A stretch of DNA of 64,000 bases from Otatea glauca. Lineage: Eukaryota > Streptophyta > Magnoliopsida > Poales > Poaceae. Below the pieces are notes generated by a model that was given only the letters and a program-made list of their open reading frames with translations, had not been told where the DNA came from and ran no database searches. This document shows positions 1-11,345 of this stretch, piece by piece. Within the stretch, counting starts at the first letter, position 1, and each line of letters starts with the position of its first letter. The position numbers and the translations under genes are program-made. The stretch lies in NCBI GenBank assembly GCA_036346275.1, contig CM070722.1:28171336-28235335 (forward strand), written 5' to 3'.

Positions 1-1070
1 ATATCCCCTATGTGTGGTGATTGTTTTAGAATTTTTCACAGCAAAATATTATTTTTCTGACAGTAAAAGATAGTATATGCTGCTGTTTGGGAGTTTGTTT
101 TTTTCATATCTCTCAAATTCGATTGAGTTTGGTCTTGAAATTTTATAGAGTTGTAGAAGCTCACCTCCCATACGTGTAGTAATGTCTTGAGAATTTTTCA
201 AACTTTTTACTGCAGGTCCGACAAACAGAACTATATTCTTATTTATGAAAGCCATACTTACAGGTTTTAGAAAATTATTCAAAAATTACCATAGATAGGG
301 GAGGTGAGATTATACAACCTTGTAAAATTTGAAAATCAAAATCAATATCAACTGAAAGATTTGAAAAAGATAAATTCGATTGACTAGTGATTTTTCACTG
401 TTTAGTGCTTATCAATTTCATATCTTTCAAATGCGAATGAGTTTGGTCTTCAAATTTTGCAGGGCTGTAGAAGCTTACCTATCATATATATGGTAATTGT
501 TTGAGTTTTTTTAGAAAACTTGTACATATAATTTTCATAGGTTTTATACTATAATACTTTGTGTACAACATGTAGTAATATATTGAGTAATAGGTAGTAA
601 AATTAAGTTTTTTTTGCAGTAAAATGTATTATATGCTGCTGTTTGACACTTTGTTATTTTTATATCTCTCAAATCTGATTGATTTTGGTCTTCAAATTTT
701 ATAGGATTGTAGAATGTCATATCCCCTACGTGTGGTAATTTTTTTAGAATTTTGCACAATAAAATGTTATTTTTCTGACAGTAAAAGATAGTATATGCTG
801 CTGTTTGGGAGTTTGTTTTTTTCATATCTCTCAAATCCGATTGATTTTGGTCTTGAAATTTTATAGAGTTGTATAAGCTCACCTCCCCTACGTGTAGTAA
901 TGTTTTGAGAATTTTTCAAACTTTTTACTGTAGGTCCAGCAAACAGAACTATATTCTTATTTAGGAAAGCCATACTTACAGGTTTGAAAAAGTTATTCAA
1001 AAATTACCACAGATAGGGGAGGTGAGATTATACAATCCTGTAAAATTTTAAGACCAAAATCAATACCAAC
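1..1070. repeat. ~718-bp offset direct duplication (1-350 and 719-1070)
   Basis: The first ~350 bases recur from 719 with scattered substitutions. Both copies contain the run beginning TTTTTCTGACAGTAAAAGAT, the CTCACCTCCC/CTCACCTCCCC segment and the AGAACTATATTCTTATTTA segment. The minus-strand ORFs at 49-282 and 767-1000 are similar only because the DNA is duplicated. Nothing suggests they are genes. Confidence 0.8.
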
Positions 1071-1435
1071 TGAAAGATATGAAAAAACAAAGAAGAGACA
1101 GATTCATGTACAAACTGCAATACACATTAACTAGCTAGATTGACCAACGCATGAACTAATAACTGATTCGGTAGTAATTCAATCTGTTGTTCTATAGTAA
1201 AATGTATTTGTGATTTACTAACGAATTGGATTCAGGTGTGCTTTGCATGCGCTTTGCTAGTAAATTAATCAATTATTATGTAGTAAAATATTTTGTGATT
1301 TACTACCAGACTGCATTTACTGGTGTTCTTTGAAATGCATTAACTCACTACATTTCAACCAGCGCGTAAATTTTACTTCTCCGGCCAGAGCGCAGAATAG
1401 CTATTCTACGCTCGGGAGTAGAATAGCGCCACCGC
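1..1435. mobile_element. Right part of a palindromic-end, non-autonomous element (copy A)
   Basis: AT-rich sequence with no plausible gene. It ends near 1380-1435 with a GGCCAG motif, then an imperfect palindrome (GCGCAGAATAGCTATTCTAC at 1391-1410), a second GTAGAATAGCG motif and a TA-rich run. The same ending, or its reverse complement, recurs at 1458, at 4211 plus 17335, at 42352, 43600, 46931 and 46960, so this is a repeat family with inverted ends. Positions 1-350 and 719-1070 are direct duplicates about 718 bp apart. The left end lies outside the window. Short ORFs here are fortuitous. The superfamily is not identified. Confidence 0.6.
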
Positions 1436-1884
1436 ATATACATATACATATATAGAGGTGCTATTCTCTAGCAGCATGTAGAATAGTATATTCTACACGT
1501 CGGCCAGTTTAAATAGTCTGACCGAGCTAGATACCCATATTTATTACTTGCGTATGGATGCATGGACCATTTATTACTCTCGTTGTCAAATCGACTAGTT
1601 AATACATTTTGTAGTTTAAACACGAATATATTTTCTTTTTGTTTTAGCCATATCTTTTTATTGGTAGACCGGATTTGCAAATGGTTTCCACCAGTAGCTT
1701 ACTGACAACGAGATGAATAAAATGATATAAGTATCGCTATTAAATAGTAATTTTTCTAGATACTAACATAATTTACTACATGTACAATATGAAATTACTA
1801 CATATACAACATGAAATTACTACATCTGCAGCATATTCTGCACAGATCAGTTATTTGGTAGTAAAATCCATGAAAACTATATGT

Positions 1885-3965
1885 AATAGTTCTGAAAAAT
1901 TCTCAAAAAATTACTATAGGTAGGGAATGTGAGTTTCTATAACTCTATAAAATTTGAATACCATACTCAGTAGAATTTGACAAATATGAAATTGACCAGT
2001 GCTAATTAGTGATGAATAGTAAATTTATTATTTTCATATCTTTCAAATGCGATTGAGTTTGGTATTCAAATTTTACAGGATTATAGAAGCTCACATCCTC
2101 TACCTACAGTAATTTTTTGAGAATTGTTTAGAACATATACGTATATTTGTTTTTGATTTGTATTGTCAAATAACTAAAAAACTATACGTAAATGTTCTGA
2201 AGAATTCTCAAAAAATTACCATACGTAGGAGATGTCCGGTTCTATGGTCCTGTATAATATGAATATCAAACTTAACAACTTTTCATTTTCATATCTTTCA
2301 AATGCGATTGAGTTTGGAATTCCAATTTTACAGAGATGTAGAGACTCACATTCCCTACCTATGTTAATTTTTTTAAAAAATGAAAACTTGTACATATAGT
2401 TTTCATGGATTTTACTGCCGAATAACTGATATATGCTGTAAAATGTAGTAATATGCAGTTTGGCTAAAGAAATAAATCGGCAAATAACAGTAAAACATAA
2501 CATATTACATCGGTAAATAGTAGTAATATGCCTTTTACTATTTTATATACCAACTTTTACTACCTTGTTCACTCCATCTTACTATGAAAAACTAATGAAG
2601 CTATTACTGTATTCAAACCATGGCCAATCAATTAATAAATGCGTTTTCTAGTTTGTACATAAATATGATTTTCTTTGTTTAGCCATAACTTTTTATTCGC
2701 AGCTTTTATTCACGAACGAATTTCACCGATAGATTACTGACGACGAGAGCACAGTACAATATAAGTTTTAGTAATAAACTTCGCATAAATTAAATTTTAC
2801 TACTAAATGAACATCAATTTACTGTTTATTAGCGAGACTTATGTTATTTTGTTCCTCTCGTCGTGATTAATCTAATGGTGAAAACCGTTCATGAATCGGA
2901 GCTATGAATAAAAAGTTAGAGCTAAAATAAAGAACGAACAGATACATGTATAAACTACAAAACACATTTTTTTAGTGATTCGACTTCTTTACTGCTTTCT
3001 GTAAAATGATAACAACATTTGTTATGTTTTTACTACTATTTACTGACACGATGTGTTATATTTTACTATCGTTTACTGATTCATTTCTTTAGCCGAACTG
3101 GATATTACTACATTTTACTGCACAAATCAAATATTTGGTTGTAAAGTCCATAAAAACTATATGTACAAGTTTTGAAAAATTCTTCAAAAAATTACCATAG
3201 GTAAGGAATATGAGTTTCTACATCTCTGTGAAATTTGAATACCAAACTCAGTCGCATTTGAAAGATATGAAAATGACAAATTTACTATTCATCACCGATT
3301 AGCACTTGTCAATTTCATTTTCAAATGCCACTGAGTTTGGTATTCAAATTTTTCACGACTGTAGAACCTGACATCTCCTACATATTTTAATTTTTTTGAA
3401 AATTTTTTAGAACATTTACATATAGTTTTTTAGTTATTTGATAGTACAAATCTGAGAAAAATATATGTATAAGTTCTGAAAAATTCTCAAAAAATTACCA
3501 TAGGTAGTGGATGTGATTTTCTATAGCTTTTTAAAATTTTAATACCAAACTCAGTCGCATTTGAAAGATATGAAAATGACAATTTAACTATTCGTCATTG
3601 ATTAGCACTTGTCAATTTCATATATTTAAAATGCTATTGAGTATGGTATTCAAATTTTACAGGACTATAGAAACTCATTCCCTACCTATGGTAATATTTG
3701 GAGAATTTTTCAAAACTTGTACATATAGTTTTCATGGACTTTACTGTCGAATAACTGATCTGTGCAGAATTGCTACAGATGTAATAATTTCATGTTGTAT
3801 ATATAGTAATTTCTTGTTGTACATGTAGTAATTTCTATTACAACATATAAAATCACATGTACAAGTTTTCAAAAATTCTCAGAAAATTACCATAAGTAGG
3901 GGGGGGTGGATTCTACTTCCCTGTAAAATTTCAAGACCAAAATCATTTTCATTTGAAAGATATGG
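1885..3965. repeat. Array of ~110-130-bp units in alternating orientation
   Basis: A unit containing TTCATATCTTTCAAATGCGA, then GTTTGGTATTCAAATTTTAC, then a CTCACATCC and GGTAATTTTTTGAGAATT tract occurs repeatedly. I see forward copies near 2030, 2285, 3310 and 3600, and reverse-complement copies near 1885, 2190, 3150, 3460 and 3850. More copies lie at 100, 270, 410, 656, 820 and 1000. Neighbouring opposite copies could form stem-loops with arms of ~100 bases. There is no coding potential. One more copy lies at 47130-47250. Confidence 0.75.
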
Positions 3966-4221
3966 CTAAATAAATAAAAACAAGATTCATGTACAAAACT
4001 ATAGGAACATATTTTCTAGTTGCTCTGGCTATTTATGTGGAATGGTTTACTATCGATCTGAGTTCATACTCAGCGTCTGGTCGTAAAAAGTTTACATGTT
4101 GTGCCACTTTAATTACTGGGCCAAGTGTATTTTTTGGGCTGTATGCGAGAGGCTGTTGTTACGACACGTGTGTAGAATAGACATCATTGCACGATGCTTA
4201 TGGCCAAAGCGTAGAATAACT

Positions 4222-4830
4222 CACTACTACATAATGGTACATCACTATCGTTTCATCTGTGTCGGTTCTTATGTTTTTAGGAAGAAACGATTGTGATAGA
4301 TGACTTAGGAGAGGCATTAATCATAATCACTATCGGTTCTCAGGTTAGAAGTGATAGTGATGTAGCACTGGGAACATTACAATCGGTTCTTATGCGAGAA
4401 GTGATAGTGATGTGCATTATCATCACTATCGGTTTTCATATAAAAAGCGATAGTGATGACCACGTACACATCACTATCGGTTCTTATTTAAGAAGCGATA
4501 GTGTTGATAATGCACATCACTATCGCTTCTCACAAAAGAACCGATAGTGATGAGAACGTTCTCATCACTATCGGTTCTTTTGTGAGAAGCGATACTCATC
4601 ACTATCGGTTCTTTTGTGAGAAGCGATAGTGATGTGCATTATCATCACTATCGCTTCTTAAATAAGAACCGATAGTGATGTGTACGTGCTCATCACTATC
4701 TCTTCTTATGTGGGAACCGATTATGATGACTATGATAATCACTATCGCTTGTCTTATAACAACCGACTGTGATGTGCATGATCACATCACTATCGTTTTT
4801 TATATGAGAACCGATAGTGATGTACCTCGT
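4222..4830. repeat. CACTA left subterminal repeat array
   Basis: Copies of CATCACTATCGGTTCT and its reverse complement, spaced about 15-45 bp and often paired as inverted repeats across a 5-20 base loop. In this family type such repeats are binding sites for the TNPA-class protein. The left-end form has CATCAC before TATCGG, whereas the right end has CATCTC. ORFs at 4293-4547 and 4696-4917 are artefacts of the repeat. Confidence 0.9.
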
Positions 4831-5251
4831 TAGGTTATTTATACCACTCGAGCTGAACTCTTCTCTGTTATTGTTCCAGAGGAGGTTTCTCCGCCGCCAC
4901 CAGAAAAAATAGCTCATATTCTGTGGTTGGAAGCAATACTTGGGTGAGAAAATTTGAAATCCTCAAGGGTGGGTGTTAAGAGGGTAAATTTGAAGCCCTA
5001 ACTTGTGGAGATTTCCCCTCATTTTGCATAATTTGTGGTTTTCTTCAAAATGTGAGCATTCCTTCAAACCCCTTTAATTTTGCACTATGTAATTTTGATA
5101 TGTCGCGAAGAAAGTTTAGATTGCACTGGTATTGTGTATGTCCTATCAGATTTCACACCATTTATTTCACAAGCATGTACACATGTATTTAATTATCTTA
5201 ACTTGTAGTGCTTTGATGTTAATATGGAATTATTATTGCTGTCACCTGATG

Positions 5252-5622
5252 AATGCTAGAGTTTAGGGTGCGGAACCTACGTCTCCCGTTTGAGGATGCT
5301 TGTTTATAAATATACCGAACGAAATGGCATATTTATAAGCGGCGATCTCAATTGTCCACGTTCTTTGATAGCTTCGAGGATATGTGCTTGAGCAAGTTCT
5401 CGAGTGTGTTGTACAAGCTGCAGAGTAGAGATTTGGTGGCGTCTCCTGGTATTCTCCGGATACACACCCTCTTGACCTGTTGTCGAGACGTGTATATGGA
5501 GAATAGCGGGGAGATGCTGCCGAAATTTTCTCTAGAGTTGTACAACGGCTTAGGAACTTGTCGGAACCACATATCCTCGAATGGGATTAGGACCAAACCT
5601 ATGTAGAGATTAGGAGTCATCG
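5252..5622 (+). promoter_or_regulatory. Putative promoter/leader segment of the transposase gene (copy 1)
   Basis: This ~370-bp segment begins with TAGAGTTTAGG and has TATA-like TTTATAAATA at about 5303-5312. It then holds an imperfect inverted repeat of ~200 bp (arms roughly 5375-5460 and 5500-5585) containing TTGTACAA and CTCCGGATACAC motifs. A homologous segment lies at 12884-13234, upstream of the second gene, and homology extends beyond the palindrome on both sides. The position suggests a shared promoter or leader, which is inference. An alternative is two insertions of a foldback element. The ORFs on both strands here result from the palindrome. Between 5623 and 5925 there is AT-rich DNA ending in TTGCAG, a likely splice acceptor. 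Confidence 0.55.
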
Positions 5623-5925
5623 TTGGTACCCTTGTTTTGTTTCGTTGTAGTCAAAAGATCTGCAGGCTACTGCACTATATAATTAGATTGTTTGATATCA
5701 TTGTTTCATGTTAAAAATGTATGTCTCTTATCTAGGAAATTGGAAGCTCTAAACCAGGGAAGAATCTAGATATCGATCGGGAGTACATATTTCATATATG
5801 TTGCAGAAAATTGTCATCTATTTTGCAAAGGTAATATTAACTGAAATGATGTCTCAATATTTCAAATAGCTAGCTTGCTGTCGCTCCAGTTTGTGCTTAA
5901 TTTATTGTGTGAAGTTTAATTGCAG

Positions 5926-8900
5926 ATGAACCGTAAGGAATGGATTATGCAAAAAGTCGTGTGAGTCCTGAATTTCAGAGGGGTGTTAAGGAGTTCAAAA
6001 AAATTGCCGAAGAGGACATGGTGAGGAGGGTGTAAACTTCATATATTGTCCTTGCATTGATTGCACTAATCGAGAAGATTTAACAACTCACTCAAATTGA
6101 GGACCACCGATTCGACGTGGCTTCGTGAGGAATTACACGTGTTGGATCCATCACGGGAGATGTAGTAGTACCTGCAGGTATGCAATGAAGACACGGTGGA
6201 ACCGGATGATGAGTTGCAGTTTGATATGTTTGAGGAGGAGAATTTGGAGCAAATGTTGCGGGATGTGGAGGGTAATTACACAGAAAGAGAGTTTGGAAAG
6301 TTTAAAAGCTTGATGGAAGACGATGCGAAACCACTATTTATAGGTTGCAAAGCAGAATACACCAAGTTGGGTTCGGTCCTTGCGTTGTTCGAACTGAAGG
6401 CAAAACACCGTTGGACGGATACAAGTTTCAATGCACTTCTAGTTCTTCTATCGGATCTGCTTCCGGAGGGAAACGAGTTGCCAACAAGCATTTATGAAGC
6501 GAAGAAGCTACTACGTCCAATGGGAATGGAAATAGAAAGGATACATGCATGTCCAAATGATTGCATCTTGTACCGTAACGCACATCAGGAGCTGCACATT
6601 TGTCCAGTTTGCGGTGTGCCTTGGTACAAACAAAAGGAGAAGCGTAACGACAAGAAGCGTTAGAGCCGGGGCAACGAGAGTGAAGAGGTCACTAAAGGTG
6701 CACCGGCCAAGGTATTGTGGTACTTGCCCATCATTCCCCGTCTGGAGAGGTTGTTTGCAAATCCTAGAGAAGCAAAATTGTTGCATTGGCATTATGAGTC
6801 TCGAAAGGAAGATGGCAAGCTGAGACACCCTGCTGATTCGGCTCAATGGAGGAACATCGATTGAAAACATGAGGAGTTTGGTGCCGAAATGAGGAACATA
6901 AGATTTGGATTGAGTACCGATGGAATGAATCCGTTTGGTAACATGAGCGATCGTCACAAAGACGTGGCGCTTCATTGTGTATCTACAACCTCCCTCCTTG
7001 GTTGTGCATGAAGCGGAAGTATATCATGATGTCGTTACTAATCTCGGGACCCAAACAGTCGGGAAATGGTATTGATGTGTACCTCGCTCCATTGATCGAG
7101 GATTTGGTAAAATTGTGGAATGACGGGGTCATTGTGTGGGATGCGTACAGAAGAGAGCATTTCACTCTAACGGCTATGGTATTTTGCACCATAAATGATT
7201 TCCCGGCTCTTGGTAATTTAGCGGGCTACAGTACGAAAGGAGCAAAAGCGTGTCCTATTTGTGAAGAGGAGACCGAGAGCCTATGGCTGCCGAATTCCAA
7301 GAAAACTGTGTATATGGGTCACCGTAGGTTTCTACCTCGAAGTCATTGATACCGTAAGATGGATGACAAATTTGATGGGAAGAGAGAAGTCCGTTCGGCA
7401 CCGCAGCCTATGAATGCAAGGCAAGTATATTCACGTGTAGAGGATATCGATGTTCAGTACGGAAAGAGCCGTAAATCTGTTCGTTCTAGGACAATTTGGA
7501 AGAAGAGGTCAATATTTTGGGACTTACCGTACTGGAAGGAGTTAGATGTTCAGCATTGTATTGATGACATGCACGTTGAGAAGAATGTCTACGACAATTT
7601 GGTTGGTATCCTACTGAATATACCTGGAAAGACAAAGGATGGTGTGAATGCTCGTCGCGACATGGCCTACATGGGAATCAGGCCCAGGCTTGCAGTGATA
7701 GAGGAGGATGAAAAAGGTCCGTATATCCCCGCTGCATGCTACACCCTGTCCAAAAAGGAGAAAGAGGACCTTTGCAAATATCTCCATGGTATTAAAGTTC
7801 CATCTGGCTACTCCGCGAACATTAAGAAGCTTGTGTCCTTGGATGATTTGAAGTTATTGGGCATGAAGTCCCACGACTGCCATGTCTTGATGACCCAAAT
7901 GCTCCCAGTTGCAATCCGAAATATTCTGCCAGAGGATGTCAAGTTTGCAATCACGAAGCTGTGTTACTTCTTCAATGCGATCTCCTGCAAAATTATTGAC
8001 ACCGACATGCTAGACAACTTACAGAGGGAGGTGGTGCAGACTTTATGTCAGCTTGAGATGCATTTCCCACCGTCGTTCTTCGACGTCATGGCCCACCTTG
8101 TTGTTCACCTTGTTAGAGAGATTAAGATATGTGGACCCGCTTTCTTACGTTACATGTATCCGTTCGAGAGGTACATGGGTATATTAAAGTCCTATGTGAG
8201 GAATCGGTCGAAGCCTGAGGGTAGTATTGTGGAAGGTTATGGGACTGAAGAGGTTATTGAGTTTTGTGTGGACTATCTCGGGAAAAGACAAGCAATCGGT
8301 GTTCCTGTTTCTCGCCACGAGGGCAGACTTGCTGGCAAAGGAACCGTGGGGTCGAAACTAACGAGACCACGATTTGATATGTATTGCAAAGCGCATTTGA
8401 CAGTCTTGCAGCAGAGCACAGAAGTTGCAGGGTATATCGAGCAGCATAAGTTGATATTACGGGAAGAGAATCCACATATGGATGAGCTTTCCATCATGCG
8501 AGAACACAACGATAGATTTGTTACATGGTTCAAACAAACGGTAGAGTTCTCTATTAGTGAGAATGTTAAATGGTTGGCTGACGGACCTAGATTTAATGTA
8601 CAGACATGGCAGGGATACGATATTAATGGGTACACCTTTTACACTGAAAGTCAAGATGCGAAGAGTACTGTTCAAAACAGTGGTGTAAGCATAGATGCTC
8701 TTTCTGATGTACATCACTCGAAAGGAGGATCCTCAACGGCAATGTACTCGTATTATGGGATGATCGAAGAAATTTGGGAGCTCGATTACGGAATATACCA
8801 AATTCCATTATTCCGATGTAAGTGGGTGGGACTAACACATGGAGTGAAGGTCGACAAGAGAGGTTTTACTCTTGTAGATCTAAGCAGACTCGCCTATAAA

Positions 8901-9155
8901 GATGACCCGTTCATACTTGCGAAGCAAGCAAATCAAGTCTTCTATGTGCGTGATCCGGCCAATCCGAGGTTGCACGTTGTCCTTCACAACAAGCGGCGGA
9001 TCGTTGGTGTCGAAAATGTCGTAGATGAAGAAGAATACAATCAATTCGATGAAATACCTCCATTTGCAGATGGGGCCTATCTTAGCGGGGATGACGACAC
9101 ACATCGAAGAAATTACGTGCGCGTAGATCATCAAGAAGGGTTATACTATAACTAA
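5926..9155 (+). pseudogene. Degenerate TNP2-type CACTA transposase
   Basis: In intact elements this protein catalyses excision and insertion of CACTA DNA in the nucleus. The ATG at 5926 follows a TTGCAG acceptor-like site and opens MNRKEW, then a CPC-x-x-C segment typical of the transposase-associated N-terminal domain (about 5926-6170, with frame changes). The TNP2 core follows (about 6200-7350), with HACPNDCILYRN, CPVCG, STDGMNPFG, YNLPPWLCMKRKY and GPKQSGNGIDVY. The long frame at 7359-9155 carries DUF4218 (HFPPSFFDVMAHLVVHL, YPFERYMG) and DUF4216 (near VGLTHGVKVDKRGF) regions. Breaks: frame changes near 5945, 6035 and 6970, and in-frame stops near 6109, 6661, 6862 and 7347. Domain order and total length are otherwise normal, so decay is recent or partly due to sequence errors. 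Confidence 0.9.
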
Positions 9156-9689
9156 AGGAACTATTGTATTGTTTGTTCATTTTATCATGCTGTTCATTTG
9201 CTTTAAGCCATTAGTGTTTAAGACATATGTTTTATCGTGCCTTTTGTTTGGGTAAAGTTGTATGGTTATAATCTCTCATGGAACATTGTGACATATTTGA
9301 AATCTACTTACTAGTTGGTCATTCGTTTACATATCAGAAAATTTGTTTACATATTTTTCTTTTTGGGAAAGCATCTATCTAGTCCAAAGTTTATTTACGG
9401 AAAATTTGGAAAAACCTGGACTTTATTTGCATAAGTTTTGACTTTTGCAGTCTTTAAGCTAGCTAGAATCATGCTTACAAAGTGAATTCTTGCATCTGTT
9501 TTTAGTGCTAACTCTTTTCTCGAAAATTCTTTTTCGAAAAGACCTGTAATATCCCAAAGTATGTTTCTGCAAAATTTGAAATAATTCCAACTATATCTGT
9601 AAAAGTTGTGGCCTTTTTACTCTTTCATCAATGAATTCTACGAAATCAGACTTCATCATGCTTTGTGTGGAAAATCAATAGTGATTGAT
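9156..9689. other. CACTA 3' flank of the transposase gene, no gene seen
   Basis: AT-rich DNA after the transposase stop, presumably 3' untranslated sequence and spacer. I see no ORF or repeat of note before the hairpin array starts. Confidence 0.5.
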
Positions 9690-10885
9690 ATTTGTGTCGG
9701 TTTTTTCTTCAAAACCGATAGTATTTATTTAATATTTGTTTCGGTTTTTTTATTGAAAACCGATAGTATTAGATATCTACATATTTGTGTCGGTTTTCTC
9801 TTAAAAACCGATAGTATTGTAAAAGTTCATAGTTGTGTCGGTTTTTAAATGAAAACCGATAGTAATATAGCACTTTTTGTCTCGGTTTTTTCTTGTAAAC
9901 CGATAGTACTAGTTTGTGGCAATTTTTCTTCAAAACCTATTATAGTACTATTAGTGTTGGTTTTTTCTTCAAAACCGATAGTATTGAACTAATATTTGTG
10001 TCGGTTTTTTTATTGAAAACCGATAGTATTAGAGATCTACATATTTGTGTCGGTTTTCTCTTAAAAACCGATAGTATTTTAAAAGTTCATATTTGTGTCG
10101 GTTTTTAAATGAAAACCGATAGTAATAGAGGCCTTTTTGTCTCGGTTTTTTCTTGTAAACCGATAGTACTAGTTTGTGCCAATTTTTCTTCAAAACCTGT
10201 TATAGTACTATTAGTGTCGATTTTTTCTACAAAACCGATAGTATTGAATTAATATTTGTGTCGGTTTTTTATTGAAAACTAATAGTATTAGAGATCTACA
10301 TATTTGTGTCGGTTTTCAAGATTCAAGTTTACATTTGTGTCGGTTTTAAATTAAAACCGATAGTAAGAGAGAACTTTTTGTCTCGGTTTTTACAGGAAAA
10401 CTGATAGTAATAGTTTGTGTCAATTTTTCCTTCAAAACCTGTTATAGTACTATTCGTGTCGGTTTTTCCTATAAAACCGATAGTATAGAATTAATATTTG
10501 TGTCGGTTTTTTTATTGAAAACCGATAGTATTAAAGATCTACATATTTGTGTCGGTTTTCTCTTAAATACCGATAGTATTGTAAAAGTTCATATTTGTGT
10601 CGGTTTTTAAATGAAAAACCGATAGTAATTTTTTATAATTTGTGTCGGTTGTTAATTTAAAACCGATAGTATTGAATTAATATTTGTGTCGGTTTTTTTA
10701 TTGAAAACCGATAGTATTAGAGATCTACATATTTGTGTCGGTTTCTCTTAAAACCGATAGTATTGTAAAAGTTCATATTTGTGTCGGTTTTTGTGAAAAA
10801 GCGATAGTAGTAGAGAAATATTCGTGTCGTTTTTTCCAACCGATAGTATTGATTGATATTTGTGTCGGTTTGTGTATGGAACCGA
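9690..10885. repeat. Internal hairpin array with ACCGATAGT core
   Basis: About 25-30 units of the form GTGTCGGTTTT, short spacer, AAAACCGATAGTATT, each able to fold as a small hairpin. A higher-order period of roughly 240-260 bp is visible: similar TTCTTCAAAACCGATAG units recur near 9703, 9961, 10222 and 10464, each followed by variants containing TTTTATTGAAAACCG and TCTTAAAAACCG. The AACCGATAGT core is also the core of the subterminal repeats, but the flanks differ (GTGTCGG and AGTATT instead of CATCAC or CATCTC). The array ends near 10885 with TGGAACCGACACAATT. ORFs at 9606-10108 are repeat artefacts. A scattered array of candidate TNPA-like sites is inference. Confidence 0.85.
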
Positions 10886-10959
10886 CACAATTAATATTTC
10901 CTCACTCTTAAATCTGAATTTTTGGACAAGTTGCGATTGTCTTATTTTGCCCTAGCTAG

Positions 10960-11345
10960 CTAGCTCCCACGCCTCCCTCCCGCGATTCCTCTCCCCTCCC
11001 ACGGCGCGGGCCGGCGCACTCCTCCACGGCGCCTCTCTCCCTCCCACGCCGGCGGCTCAGAGCCCCAGCGCGGCCCTCCCTCCCACGGCGCACGCCTCGC
11101 CGGCGGCTCGAGCCCCCACCCCCGCAGCGCCCTCCCTCCCACGACGACGCCTCCGCCGGCGGCTCGAGCCCCCGCTCGACGCCTCCCTCCCACAGCCTCG
11201 GAGGCCCCCACCCCACCCCGCGGGCGCCTCCCTCCCACGGCGCACGCTCTCCGCCGGCTCGAGCCCCTCGCGACGCCTCCCTCCCACACGGCGGCTCAAG
11301 CCCCCACAGCGGCGCCTCCCTCCCACGCCGCACGACGGCGGCGGG
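10960..11345. repeat. GC-rich ~45-50-bp minisatellite block inside the CACTA element
   Basis: About eight variable copies of CTCCCTCCCACG followed by GGCGGCTCGAGCCCC. Composition changes abruptly from the AT-rich surroundings, and it ends in GGGCCGGTGAGTTATTT, where GGTGAGT resembles a strong splice donor at about 11351. Three overlapping minus-strand ORFs (10956-11333) are low-complexity Gly/Arg/Ala-rich and have no independent support. It may be a GC-rich first exon or a captured gene fragment, but the sequence cannot decide this. Confidence 0.65.

Noticed and set aside
5348..5620. Two similar-sized ORFs on opposite strands
   Set aside because: They are produced by the imperfect palindrome in the putative promoter segment and its copy at 12934-13202.
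9690..10885. A CRISPR-like array
   Set aside because: Repeats are AT-rich hairpins of varying length with no unique spacers, lie in a plant CACTA element, and have no cas genes.
10956..11333. Gly/Arg/Ala-rich minus-strand proteins of 89-125 aa
   Set aside because: Three frames are open because of the GC-rich minisatellite; no domain or codon pattern supports a gene.
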